Source: Corynebacterium choanae
GTDB lineage: Bacteria; Actinomycetota; Actinomycetes; Mycobacteriales; Mycobacteriaceae
Assembly (NCBI RefSeq): GCF_003813965.1
Contig: NZ_CP033896.1
Span: 2,666,001-2,730,000, forward strand
Length of the DNA stretch: 64,000 nucleotides
Direction of reading: 5' to 3'
The first letter of the stretch is position 1. Every line of letters begins with the position of its first letter. Below, piece after piece: positions 15,393 to 24,623 of the stretch. The notes under the pieces were generated by a model. The model saw nothing but the letters and a program-made list of their open reading frames with translations, ran no database searches and was not told where the DNA came from. Made by a program: the position numbers and the translations under genes.

Positions 15393-18374
15393 TTAGCTGC
15401 GGGATGCTTTCACAGTCCGTTTCGTCAGCGTTGGTTTACTGGCTTTCTTGGCAGCTTTCTTCGTAGTTTTCTTCGCCGCCTTCTTTGTGGTTTTCTTCGC
15501 AGCAGTTTTCTTGGTCGTCTTTCGACTGCGTTTCGTACCACCCGGATTCTCGGCTTCTTTAGCTCGCCGCTCAGAAAGCAACTCGCACGCCCGCTGATCT
15601 GTCATCGTCTCCGGGGTGTCACCCTTGCGTAGCGAAGCATTCGTCTCCCCGTCGGTGACAAACGGACCGAACCGACCATCTTTAATCACCATCGGTTTGC
15701 CGGAGACATCGTTGTTACCCAACGTTTTCAACGGTGGCTGCGCCGCCTGCCGGCCGCGACGTTTCGGTTCCGCATAGATCGCCGATGCCTCATCGAGCGT
15801 GATGCTGAAAATCTGCGCTTCACTCCCCAGCGAACGGGAATCATTGCCCTTCTTCAGATACGGGCCATAGCGTCCATTTTGTGCATAGATCATTTCCCCG
15901 TCGCGCGGATCGGCACCAACTTCCCGCGGCAGCGCCAACAGCTGTAACGCTTCGTCCAAGGTTACGGTTGCCGGCTCCATCGAGGAAAACAGCGACGCAG
16001 TCGCCGGTTTCAACGTTTCTTCCAAAATCTCTTGAGTACGCTTTTCTTTCTGCTTCGCAGCAGTTTTCGTATCCCAATTCTTGGCGCGTTTCCCTTCGGC
16101 GGCACGTTGCGCATCTTCCGCATCCCGCTCCGCCTGAATCGTCGACTCGGCGATTGTAGCGACCTTAGCCTGCTCCTCGTCGGTAACAATCTCAGTCACA
16201 TAGGGTCCAAAGCGGCCGTCGCGGGCAACAATCATCCGCCCATTTGCCGGATTGACGCCGACTTCCCGACCACCAGGTGGGGTAGCAAACAGTTTCTCAG
16301 CAAGGGCAACAGTCAACTCGTCTGGGGTGATAGTGTCTGGCAGGTTCGCCCGCTGATGTTCCGGCTCGCCGGTGTCTTTCACCCCAACTTGGCGTTCCAG
16401 ATACGGCCCGTAGCGACCAACCCGCACAAACACCGGACGTCCCTCAGCATCATCAAAGACATGCAGCGAGTTCACGGTGCGGGCATCAATCAACTCCAGA
16501 TTGTCGCCAACCAGCGCCTTCAACCCGCCCAACCGAGCAATAGACTCGGCTGTTGCATCAGAGGCCTGATCGTTGCCGAAATAGAATGACTGCAACCATT
16601 CGGTGCGGTTTTCGTTACCGGCGGCAATATCGTCGAGTTCATCCTCCATCGAGGAGGTGAAATCATAGTCCACCAAGGAAGCAAAGGACTGCTCCATCAG
16701 GCCAACCACGGCAAACGCCACCCAAGTCGGCACCAGCGCATTGCCACGGGGATACACATAGCCGCGGTCTTGAATGGTTTTAATAATCGACGCATAGGTA
16801 GACGGACGCCCAATACCGAGCTCTTCCATCTTTTTAACCAGGGATGCTTCCGTATAGCGGGCAGGCGGATTCGTCTTATGGCCTTCCGGCGTCAAACTGT
16901 TTGCAGTCAACGCATCACCTTGCGCCAGCCGCGGCAGTGCCGCAGTCTCCGCATCACCATTGCGTGATTCCTCAGCCACATCGGCGTAGGCCTTCAAAAA
17001 ACCGGGGAAGGTGATTGTCCGTCCGGTGGCGGTGAACGCGGCAGTTTCCCCCGCCGACGAGGAAGCCTCAATGGTCACCTTCATCGACTGGCCTTTCGCA
17101 TCTGCCATCTGGGAGGCGACGGTACGCTGCCAAATCAGTTCATACAGCCGGAACTCTTCAGTGTCCAACACGCCAGAAAGTTGACCAGGTGTGGCAAACG
17201 TTTCCCCGGCGGGACGGATAGCTTCGTGTGCTTCTTGGGAATTTTTCACTTTGCGGGTGTACTGCCGGGGAGTTTCGGCAACATATTCCCGCCCATAGAG
17301 TTCCAGCGCCTGTGCCCTGGCAGCTTGAATACCGGCCTGCGACAGCGTCGTCGAGTCGGTACGCATATAGGTGATATGCCCGTTTTCGTAAAGCCGCTGC
17401 GCGATACGCATCGTCCGCTCAGAGGTGTAGTGCAGTTTCCGACCGGCTTCCTGCTGCAGCGTAGAGGTCATAAACGGCGGATAAGGCTTGCGAGTATAGG
17501 GCTTGTCTTCAACCTCAGTGACAGCAAATGGGGCGCCGCTGAGCGTATCGGCTAACGCCTCTGCCCGCTGCTGATCAACAACCACCACTTCGGCAGCTGA
17601 TTTCTGCTTCAACTCACCGGTGTCCGCAAAGTCACGGCCAGTTGCTACTCGCCGGCCGTCAACCGCAGCCAACCGGGCTGCAAAGGTCGTTGGATTGGCA
17701 CTATCAGCCTTGGCGCCGGTGGCCAACTCGGCCACAATATCCCAATAGTCGGCCGACACGAACGCCATCCGCTGCCGTTCCCGCTGCACAATCACCCGAG
17801 TTGCAACAGACTGCACCCGTCCTGCGGAAAGCCGTGGCATCACTTTCTTCCACAACACCGGGGAGATCTCATAGCCATACAACCGGTCAAGGATACGACG
17901 GGTTTCCTGTGCATCAACCAAGTTCGTATCCAGCTCACGGGTGTTTTCCGCAGCCTGCAGAATCGCCGGTTTGGTGATCTCGTTAAACACCATGCGCCGC
18001 ACCGGCACCTTCGGCTTCAACACTTCCAGCAGATGCCAGGCGATCGCCTCACCTTCCCGGTCGGGGTCGGTGGCAAGGAACAGCTCGTCAACCTCTGCAA
18101 GTTTCGCTTTCAGATCGCTGACCTTTTTCTTCTTATCTGGACTGACCAGATATAGCGGCGCAAACTCGTGTTCCACATCCACCCCGAGACGTGCCCAAGG
18201 TTCCTTTTTATATTTCGCCGGAATATCGGCCGCACCCCGCGGCAAGTCGCGAATATGGCCGACTGATGCTTCCACAACATAGTTGTCGCCCAAATATGGC
18301 TGGATTTTCTTCGCCTTCGTCGCCGACTCGACAATCACCAGTCGTTTCTTCTGGGCTGAAGCTTCTTTTGCCAC
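15393..18374 (-). CDS. topA: DNA topoisomerase I
   Basis: A 993-residue type IA topoisomerase. The TOPRIM domain opens with RLVIVESATKAKKI (11-24) and contains the acidic metal site TDPDREGE (102-109). The active-site tyrosine is Tyr336 in YMRTDSTTL. The C-terminal third has several repeated modules of the type DGRFGPYVT, the actinobacterial replacement for zinc fingers. It ends in a Lys/Ala-rich tail of about 45 residues (KKTAAKKTTKKAAKK), as in mycobacterial TopA. It relaxes negative supercoils. The start is GTG 18374; the ribosome site (GGAAGG) is rather far. The csp gene lies upstream on the same strand, beyond its own terminator. Confidence 0.96.
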   Translation of the reverse strand: MAKEASAQKKRLVIVESATKAKKIQPYLGDNYVVEASVGHIRDLPRGAADIPAKYKKEPWARLGVDVEHEFAPLYLVSPDKKKKVSDLKAKLAEVDELFLATDPDREGEAIAWHLLEVLKPKVPVRRMVFNEITKPAILQAAENTRELDTNLVDAQETRRILDRLYGYEISPVLWKKVMPRLSAGRVQSVATRVIVQRERQRMAFVSADYWDIVAELATGAKADSANPTTFAARLAAVDGRRVATGRDFADTGELKQKSAAEVVVVDQQRAEALADTLSGAPFAVTEVEDKPYTRKPYPPFMTSTLQQEAGRKLHYTSERTMRIAQRLYENGHITYMRTDSTTLSQAGIQAARAQALELYGREYVAETPRQYTRKVKNSQEAHEAIRPAGETFATPGQLSGVLDTEEFRLYELIWQRTVASQMADAKGQSMKVTIEASSSAGETAAFTATGRTITFPGFLKAYADVAEESRNGDAETAALPRLAQGDALTANSLTPEGHKTNPPARYTEASLVKKMEELGIGRPSTYASIIKTIQDRGYVYPRGNALVPTWVAFAVVGLMEQSFASLVDYDFTSSMEDELDDIAAGNENRTEWLQSFYFGNDQASDATAESIARLGGLKALVGDNLELIDARTVNSLHVFDDAEGRPVFVRVGRYGPYLERQVGVKDTGEPEHQRANLPDTITPDELTVALAEKLFATPPGGREVGVNPANGRMIVARDGRFGPYVTEIVTDEEQAKVATIAESTIQAERDAEDAQRAAEGKRAKNWDTKTAAKQKEKRTQEILEETLKPATASLFSSMEPATVTLDEALQLLALPREVGADPRDGEMIYAQNGRYGPYLKKGNDSRSLGSEAQIFSITLDEASAIYAEPKRRGRQAAQPPLKTLGNNDVSGKPMVIKDGRFGPFVTDGETNASLRKGDTPETMTDQRACELLSERRAKEAENPGGTKRSRKTTKKTAAKKTTKKAAKKTTKKAAKKASKPTLTKRTVKASRS

Positions 18375-19015
18375 TGGCGTTCCACACCTTCCGCGAAAAC
18401 ATCAATCTGCCGGTTAGCAACAATCTTCATCGTCGCTAACGTCTGTGCCTACCGTACACATAGTGGGTCACATGTCAGCACCACAAGCATATTCACCATG
18501 GCGCGATACCTCTTATATAGGAGCTGCTAGGAAAAGATACCAGTGGGCAAACCTGCACGTTGTCGTGTTTGTTCAAGCTGTTAGACCGCCGCAACTTAAC
18601 GGGGGATTCCTGCGGGGGTAGTGAGTGCTCTTTTCCCACCCACCGAAACAGCTGGGATTCCACCGGTGTGGTGCTATCGCACAGCACACCTGCCGCCCCG
18701 CCCGCAGCTGCCCGCTGCTGCACGCAGCTTCCCACCACAGTGGTGATGCTCGTATCGTTGCGTCGCGGTAATCGTTGCACCCCGATGATGACAATCCACC
18801 CCAGGGTAGCAATGCAAAAGGACTTACCCAGCTGCTGTGAAACACAGCATCTCCTGGATAAGTCCCTGAAAAAGGATGCCGCCATCAGGTGGCGGGCATC
18901 GCTGCAAAAGTCCAAGTGCACTGCCTGCAACGCAGTTTCAATGTGCCGCTGCGATAATTCGCAGCAACCCACCGCAGTGACGTATATTCACGCAGGCACC
19001 AGGTCGCGGAGGCGA
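18375..19015. other. topA upstream region
   Basis: About 640 bases between topA and the cold-shock gene, both on the minus strand. The right part holds the csp terminator (18816-18865). The rest should contain the topA promoter and leader; no gene is convincing. Confidence 0.6.
18816..18865 (-). terminator. Terminator downstream of the cold-shock gene
   Basis: A two-tier hairpin. The outer arms are GGACTTACCCAG (18820-18831) and CTGGATAAGTCC (18854-18865), with one G-U pair. The inner stem is GCTGTG/CACAGC with an AAA loop. TTTTG follows on the minus strand. Confidence 0.75.
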
Positions 19016-19222
19016 TTAGCCGATGACGGTAACCTTCTGCGCCTGCAGACCCTTTTCGGTCTCACCGATTTCGAATTCGACCTGCTGGCCGTCTTCGAGG
19101 GAACGGAAACCATTGCCCTCAATCTCGGTGTAGTGCACGAAGATCTGCTTCGAGCCGTCAGCTGGGGCAATGAAGCCGTAGCCTTTTTCTGCGTTGAACC
19201 ATTCAACGGTTCCCTGTGCCAT
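19016..19222 (-). CDS. cspA: Cold-shock domain protein
   Basis: A protein of 68 residues that is a single cold-shock domain. RNP1 reads KGYGFI (residues 13-18) and RNP2 IFVHYT (27-32), in the usual order after GTVEWFNAE. It binds single-stranded RNA or DNA and acts as an RNA chaperone. The length is standard. The C-terminus [11 protein letters not shown] is typical of actinobacterial Csp. It stands next to the divergent helicase gene and upstream of topA, as in Rv3646c-Rv3649. An 8-bp hairpin (19358-19377) lies about 135 bases upstream and could be in its leader or promoter. Confidence 0.95.
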   Translation of the reverse strand: MAQGTVEWFNAEKGYGFIAPADGSKQIFVHYTEIEGNGFRSLEDGQQVEFEIGETEKGLQAQKVTVIG

Positions 19223-19503
19223 GTGTTAAACCTAACGTAATAAAGCGACACCGCTATCCAAACAACACGGATATGCAGTGGGTACATCGGCGGTGAGGAA
19301 TCTCAGCCGACCCCAACCTAGTTTCCGACCTTGACGTCGGTGACATAGTGTGGGGTGCCAGCGATAAAAATCGCTGGTCGATTGAACCGCTGCCCAGTGT
19401 GTCACGTTTTCACCACCAGGGATAGTCCACCGGCTGGAAAACCTTGTTTTCCCTGCTCGGCCGATAACTGCGGGTGTATTTATTCCGGGAAAAGGGGGTA
19501 GCT

Positions 19504-22212
19504 GTGGATATTCCACCATCAATTACTGACGCTGCTGGTTTTTCCAGCGGACCAGCTGACGCTGGTGCACTGTTTGCGGCTGCTATCGCCACAAATTTGC
19601 CGGATTCACAAGCAACTTCCATCACCCAGGTGCCGGGGAAAACTGCGGTATTTGCACCGTGGCCACAGTGGGTGTCGGCTGGCACGCGAACGTTTCTCGC
19701 AGATGAACGCGGCATCGGGCAGCTGTATCGCCACCAGGCAGCAACTGCCGAATATGCGTTTTCCGGGCAGCATGTCATTGTGGCGACCGGTACCGCCAGT
19801 GGGAAGTCCTTGGGCTATCAGCTGCCGATGATGGAAGCACTCATCGCCGATCCTGCTGCTTGCGCATTGTATTTAGCGCCGACGAAAGCGTTAGCGAACA
19901 ATCAGGTGCAGCTGCTCAACAAGTGGTCTGCCGCAGTGCGGGGCGATGGTTTGAGTGAGGTTGCCCCAATTATGCCGTCCACCTATGACGGCGATACACC
20001 CAGCAGCGCCCGGCGCAGTATCCGTGACCATTCCCGGCTGCTCATTAGCAATCCGGACATGGTGCACACGTCACTGTGTGCCCGGCATCAGCAGTGGGGT
20101 CGAGTGCTACGAAATTTACGGTTTATCGTGCTTGACGAAGCCCATGTGTATCGGGGTGTGTTTGGGGCGAATGTTGCACTGGTGGTGCGGCGAGTGTTGC
20201 GGCTGGCGAAATACTATGGTGCCGAACCGGTGGTGGTGTTGGCGTCGGCGACAACGGCCGATCCAACCAGGTTGGCACAACAACTGGTGGGAGAGAAAGT
20301 CACTGCGATCACCGAAGATGGTTCCCCGCGTGGTAAACGCACCATCATGCTGTGGGAGCCGGGATTTGTTGATGATGAGCAAGCTGCCGGCCGTGGCTCG
20401 GGTGGTAGACAGTCGACGTTGCTACCGTCACCGGGTGACGGGCGTCATCGAACTGGACAGGATGCTCAACAAGGTGCAGCACACGATGATCCGCTTGCCG
20501 CTGAGATCCAAGAAGGGATCGACAGTGGGTTCTTTCCTGCTTCAGCCTTAAACGACGATGACGAGCTTGCGTTTTGGGGTGGGATTGCAACTGTTGATGA
20601 CAGCTGCGAGGAAGGACACGCTGGTCCCACTCCTGCGGGTCAATCCGTGACACAGCGAACCAGTTTCGAAAAACCACGGCCGCGGATTCCCGCCTGGCAG
20701 GAGGCTGCCACAATGATGGCGACCACGATTGCTGAAGGTGGCCGTACAGTAACCTTTGCCCGGTCGCGCCGGCAGGCAGAAATTATTGCGCTGCGCGCAA
20801 CGGAATCGCTGGTGGGTCGAGGATGTGTGGAGGAAGCCCGCCGGGTGAGTGCGTATCGTGCCGGCTATTTGGCTGAAGATCGTCGCCGTCTTGAGCAAAT
20901 GCTCGACTCTGGAGAACTCCTCGGGGTGGCTGCCACCAATGCGTTAGAACTGGGGGTGGATATCGGTGGACTTGATGCAGTAATTGTCTGTGGCTGGCCG
21001 GGGACAGTCGCTAGCTTCTATCAGCAGGCTGGCCGGGCAGGTCGCCGTGGCCAGTCGTCACTGGTGGCTCTTGTTGCCCGGGATGATCCACTGGATCAGT
21101 ATCTCATTCACCACCCGGAGACCATTATTGGTGGTTGTGTTGAAGCCACTGTGTTTAATCCGGCAAACCCCTTTATTCAAGCAGCGCATTTGTATTGCGC
21201 GGCCGTAGAGCTTCCGCTCACCGCCGACGAAATTGTCACCCTTGACGCACATGACACCGTCGAGCAGCTCAGCCGCTGCGGATTAGTGCGCTGGCGGGGC
21301 GACAAACTCTATGCCACTCCGCGGCCACTTGGTGTCGACGATGGTCTACCCACCCCAGAAACTGCCCATGCCCAAGTATCGTTGCGCGGTGCAAGTAGTG
21401 ATTCCATCACTATTGTTAGCCAAGCTGACGGCACCATACTTGGTGATGTCAATGCTGCAATGGCAGCCTCCCATGTGCATCCGGGGGCGGTGTATCTGCA
21501 TCTTGGCCGCAGTTATGTGATTACCGCGTTGGATTACACCGACGGTATTGCACTTGCCGACCCAGCAGAACCCGAATTTTCCACCCATCCGCTATCGACA
21601 ACAGATATTCGCATTATCAACGATCCCACCGATCAAGAGATTGCCAATCCGGCACCCGGATTGTGGATCGCCGCAGTTGATGTGGAAGTCACCACTGCTG
21701 TCACCGGCTATCGGAAACGCTATTTTGCAACGAACAAAGCCGAAACTGTACCGCTTACTGTGCCGCCACAAACCTTGGTTACCCGAGCAGTGTCGTACAC
21801 CCTTGATCCGCTGGTGTTGGATGCGTTGGGCATTCGCGCCGGGGATCTTCCTGGTGCGTTGCACGCTGCGGAACATGCCGCGATCGGTTTGTTGCCGTTG
21901 ATTGCTGCGTGCGACCGGTGGGATATTGGCGGGGTTTCCACCGCTGAGCATCCCGATACAGGATTGCCGACGGTGTTTGTCTATGACGGCCATCCGGGCG
22001 GTGCCGGATTTGCCGATGAAGGATTCCGCCGTTTCCACCAGTGGATTACTGCCACCTTTGAGGCGGTGTCGAAGTGTAGCTGTGCGCAGGGTTGCCCGTC
22101 GTGTGTGGTGTCGCCGAAATGCGGCAATGGGAATAATCCACTGGACAAGCACGCTGCTGCCACAGTGTTGGGTGCGTTGGTGGCGATGACTGCCCCTGAT
22201 CCAGAAAAGTAA
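19504..22212 (+). CDS. DEAD/DEAH-box helicase with DUF1998 and Cys4 zinc site (MrfA-like)
   Basis: A superfamily 2 helicase of 902 residues. Lobe 1 has the Walker A-like VATGTASGKSLGYQLP, LAPTKALANNQ and the motif II box DEAH (VLDEAHVYRGVFG). Lobe 2 ends with QQAGRAGRRGQ. The C-terminal DUF1998 region carries four cysteines in CSCAQGCPSC...PKC. This is the family of Bacillus MrfA (mitomycin repair) and of the Rv3649 'helicase/secretion neighbourhood' helicase. A poorly conserved, charged linker of roughly 110 residues (about 295-405) separates the lobes. GTG 19504 is supported by AAAGGGGG at good spacing; an upstream GTG at 19474 is unlikely. The Tad operon follows on the opposite strand, the usual neighbourhood. 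Confidence 0.9.
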   Translation: MDIPPSITDAAGFSSGPADAGALFAAAIATNLPDSQATSITQVPGKTAVFAPWPQWVSAGTRTFLADERGIGQLYRHQAATAEYAFSGQHVIVATGTASGKSLGYQLPMMEALIADPAACALYLAPTKALANNQVQLLNKWSAAVRGDGLSEVAPIMPSTYDGDTPSSARRSIRDHSRLLISNPDMVHTSLCARHQQWGRVLRNLRFIVLDEAHVYRGVFGANVALVVRRVLRLAKYYGAEPVVVLASATTADPTRLAQQLVGEKVTAITEDGSPRGKRTIMLWEPGFVDDEQAAGRGSGGRQSTLLPSPGDGRHRTGQDAQQGAAHDDPLAAEIQEGIDSGFFPASALNDDDELAFWGGIATVDDSCEEGHAGPTPAGQSVTQRTSFEKPRPRIPAWQEAATMMATTIAEGGRTVTFARSRRQAEIIALRATESLVGRGCVEEARRVSAYRAGYLAEDRRRLEQMLDSGELLGVAATNALELGVDIGGLDAVIVCGWPGTVASFYQQAGRAGRRGQSSLVALVARDDPLDQYLIHHPETIIGGCVEATVFNPANPFIQAAHLYCAAVELPLTADEIVTLDAHDTVEQLSRCGLVRWRGDKLYATPRPLGVDDGLPTPETAHAQVSLRGASSDSITIVSQADGTILGDVNAAMAASHVHPGAVYLHLGRSYVITALDYTDGIALADPAEPEFSTHPLSTTDIRIINDPTDQEIANPAPGLWIAAVDVEVTTAVTGYRKRYFATNKAETVPLTVPPQTLVTRAVSYTLDPLVLDALGIRAGDLPGALHAAEHAAIGLLPLIAACDRWDIGGVSTAEHPDTGLPTVFVYDGHPGGAGFADEGFRRFHQWITATFEAVSKCSCAQGCPSCVVSPKCGNGNNPLDKHAAATVLGALVAMTAPDPEK

Positions 22213-22549
22213 GCGTGCCGCGGGTATGCAACCGGGTTTTACCACGACGATCCATCGGCGCACGCTGGGTGATGTTGTCACCCACAGCAGGCACCGACGT
22301 CCCACTGACTCCAGGGCATTCAACGCAGCTGACTTACCTTGATACACACAGTGTGCTGCATGTGGTCCATGTGGGTATATGCGGCTCGTCTATCAATTCC
22401 GGGATGTGCATCAGGTCCGGCATGTGCACCCGCTTCCAGCGCGGGATGTTTGACCCGCATTACCAGCCCAGTTGAATCGGTTTTTTGGCGCTTTAATCGC
22501 AAACGATGCGACCAACTGGCCTAGCGGGAATCAACTATGGCATGCCCGG
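22213..22549. other. Convergent intergenic region, no gene seen
   Basis: About 340 bases between the helicase stop and the last gene of the Tad operon. A weak hairpin (GGGTGA/TCACCC, about 22267-22283) lies 50 bases after the helicase. An 11-base palindrome CACACAGTGTG occurs near 22343. Confidence 0.5.
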
Positions 22550-22957
22550 CTACTGCCCGGTAGCTAATGCAGCAGGCCCTGCCCGGGACTTCAGGAGCTG
22601 TCCCCCACTGCGCACTGTCACTGTGGCGTTCATGCCATCGTCCAGTTCACAATCAACCAGGGTGGCATGATGTGCGGTGGCTATTTGTGCTGCTACCGCG
22701 CACGCATCCGCGTCCCACCAGGGTGCGGTGGCAGCCGAAAGCGCAGCGCAGTCAGCAGCGACTTGCAGTTGATGATGCACGATGCGGTTGTGTGCGGCGT
22801 GCAACAGCAGCAGGGCTGTGACCACCAAGACTGCAATCATGCCAACGGTTGCCACCGTGGCACTTCCCTGCTCATCGGGGAAAGCTTGACGGTGCAGGAA
22901 ACGCGGTATGCAGTAATACTTGCGCCGCAGATGGCGTGAGGTGGTGATGGGATCCAT
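22550..22957 (-). CDS. Rv3654c-like TadE/TadG-type pseudopilin
   Basis: A 135-residue protein with a short basic N-terminus, then DEQGSATVATVGMIAVLVV, a prepilin-like cleavage region with a following membrane helix. It then has ADCAALSAA, the pattern of the actinobacterial 'helicase/secretion neighbourhood TadE-like' family (Rv3654c). The +5 glutamate of classical prepilins is Ala here (SATVA). It is probably a minor pseudopilin of the Tad fibre. It is the last gene of the operon. GAGGAA precedes ATG 22957. Confidence 0.82.
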   Translation of the reverse strand: MDPITTSRHLRRKYYCIPRFLHRQAFPDEQGSATVATVGMIAVLVVTALLLLHAAHNRIVHHQLQVAADCAALSAATAPWWDADACAVAAQIATAHHATLVDCELDDGMNATVTVRSGGQLLKSRAGPAALATGQ

Positions 22958-22978
22958 GGTGTGTTCCTCGGGTCGAAT

Positions 22979-23356
22979 CTAGCGGGGTTCAGCAAGTACT
23001 GTTGCGGAAGCCACGATGTCACCAAAGAGTGATTGGTAGCGAACAGTGGCGGTGACCATCATGCCGTCATTGTCGATGGTGACTTCCCCCTTGCGGGGCG
23101 TGTATGGTTGCCCGATTGCGGCAGCCCGGGCGGCAGCACCTGCCGCATCGATTGCGGCAATCCGGGTTCCTACCGCCACCAATCCCCCAAATAACACCAT
23201 GGTCACCACCAGTAGACTCATCACGCCGAAGGCAGTCTCTACCGTGGCGGCCCCGCGTTCGTTACTGACACAGTCCCTGGCATGGCCGATGATTCGGCGG
23301 AATTGCTCGACCAGTTTTTTGATATATACAGATCGATACAGTTTACAATGTTGCAT
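22979..23356 (-). CDS. TadE-family minor pilin
   Basis: A 125-residue protein with a basic N-terminus, then NERGAATVETAFGVMSLLVV, a type IV prepilin-like motif (Gly followed by AATVE, Glu at +5) and one membrane helix. The extracytoplasmic part is short and ends in VRYQSLFGDIVASATVL. It corresponds to Rv3655c. GAGGGAAA precedes ATG 23356. Its stop lies 21 bases before the next gene's start, so the two are co-transcribed. Confidence 0.85.
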   Translation of the reverse strand: MQHCKLYRSVYIKKLVEQFRRIIGHARDCVSNERGAATVETAFGVMSLLVVTMVLFGGLVAVGTRIAAIDAAGAAARAAAIGQPYTPRKGEVTIDNDGMMVTATVRYQSLFGDIVASATVLAEPR

Positions 23357-23683
23357 TGGGATTTCCCTCGATCACATTGCAGCGTAAGAGGCTGCGAAGC
23401 TGTGCTGATGGTGCATTCAACGCGTTCTTAACCACGGCACGCTGCCGCGGCAGCCATCGATAAGCGCCGTGATTATGGTGCACAATTCGGCTGGTTCCGC
23501 TGTGGTCTTCCATCACTTGATTCCAACCCACGCCAGCAGACTGACTGATGCTGTGATACCCCGTACCACTATCTCTGTGGTGCGCCTGGGCTGCCGGCTG
23601 GTTGGTCGAGTATCGCACCGGGGCACAGCAATGGCGCACCCGGCTGCTGCAACCAACCAGCAGCATCGTCGAATAGCAGCAGA
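23357..23683. other. Gap inside the Tad operon with an inverted repeat
   Basis: About 330 bases separate the pilin gene from the tadE gene, far more than other gaps in the operon. It holds an inverted repeat CTGGTTGGT (23598-23606) / ACCAACCAG (23652-23660), some 25-85 bases after the pilin stop. This could work as a partial terminator or RNA-stabilising hairpin, giving more pilin message than downstream message. No gene is seen. Confidence 0.5.
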
Positions 23684-23938
23684 CTATACGGGGCTCGAGT
23701 TCAACGCCCGATCAATGATGCCTTGCAAAGCCTGCTGCACATGATCAGAGGTCACCACCGCATATAGCACCGCGGCAAGGGCCGCTGCAGCTAAGGTGCA
23801 CATGGCGTATTCGATAGTTGATAACCCTTGTTCGTTGCTGTGTACCCGGCGCAGCCGGGCACCCACGCCGGTCGCAACTGCGACAATCTGGGCTGGCAGG
23901 AGAGCGAACAGGGACCAAAGCTTCATGGCGAAAGTCAT
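23684..23938 (-). CDS. Flp-like major pilin (DUF4244)
   Basis: An 84-residue protein of the DUF4244 family. A leader of about 38 residues ends in NEQG, followed by LSTIEYAMCTLAAAALAAVL. This has the G/XXXXEY processing pattern of Flp prepilins and one helix. The mature subunit would be about 46 residues. It corresponds to Rv3656c and is the likely fibre subunit of the Tad system. An AAAGG-type ribosome site precedes ATG 23938. No prepilin peptidase gene is in this window. Confidence 0.88.
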   Translation of the reverse strand: MTFAMKLWSLFALLPAQIVAVATGVGARLRRVHSNEQGLSTIEYAMCTLAAAALAAVLYAVVTSDHVQQALQGIIDRALNSSPV

Positions 23939-24062
23939 CGAAGACTACCTTTCTTCATCAAAAATCGTTGTACTTACATGAATCTGGAATGCCGGTACCC
24001 CTCGTGGTTGTACCGGCAGGGATTGGGGAATACCTGCTTTGCGGTGGGCGGGCTTCGAATGC

Positions 24063-24620
24063 TCATAGCAGACCTCCGGCGAGGGAGAACACCACTGGCA
24101 CAAGTCCCAGCACGATAAATGCCGGCAGGAAACATAAACCCAATGGGATTGCAATCATCACCCCGGCGCGTTCTGCTTGGGCGATGCATTCGTCGGCTGC
24201 GGTTGCCCGCAGTTCCTGAGCGATCGCGCGCAGCTGGGTTTCTATCCGGGCACCGATGATGGTTTGTGTTTCGACTAGTTGGGCTAGGGTGTGCAGTCCT
24301 TGACTGGTGGCGAATTGTTGCCAACATCCACCAGGTTCCACCCCCAGTTCCAGCAGGGAGTGGAGAAGCCGCCACGGGTTAGCGGCGTGGGTGTCGCTGA
24401 CTTCTGCGACTGCTCCGGCGGCGGCCGCTGATGTCATACCGGCGCCTATACAGGCACAGTAGATTTCTAATTCGCTGGGCAGGCCAAGTCGCCGGCGGGA
24501 ACTGGTGGTGGCAGCGGTGTTACCACCTGCTTGCTGCCGCGGTAGCCGACCTGTCGGGTTGGCAGTCCACAGCAGGCTTGCAACACTCCACAGCCCTATC
24601 AGCAAGGCAACACTGTGCAT
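24063..24620 (-). CDS. tadC: Tad platform protein TadC-like (T2SSF domain)
   Basis: A 185-residue membrane protein. An N-terminal helix (LLIGLWSVASLLW) is followed by a short cytoplasmic T2SSF domain (about 45-135) and two closing helices (AGVMIAIPLGLCFLPAFIVLG, VVFSLAGGL). It forms the inner-membrane platform with TadB. Its ATG lies three bases after the TadB stop, so translation is coupled. It is shorter than proteobacterial TadC, as is usual for Rv3657c-type proteins. Confidence 0.82.
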   Translation of the reverse strand: MHSVALLIGLWSVASLLWTANPTGRLPRQQAGGNTAATTSSRRRLGLPSELEIYCACIGAGMTSAAAAGAVAEVSDTHAANPWRLLHSLLELGVEPGGCWQQFATSQGLHTLAQLVETQTIIGARIETQLRAIAQELRATAADECIAQAERAGVMIAIPLGLCFLPAFIVLGLVPVVFSLAGGLL

Positions 24621-24623
24621 CGG

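Noticed and set aside
21592..22347. 251-codon minus-strand frame antisense to the helicase
   Set aside because: It mirrors the end of a well-supported gene; its composition is basic and Cys-rich, with no domain.
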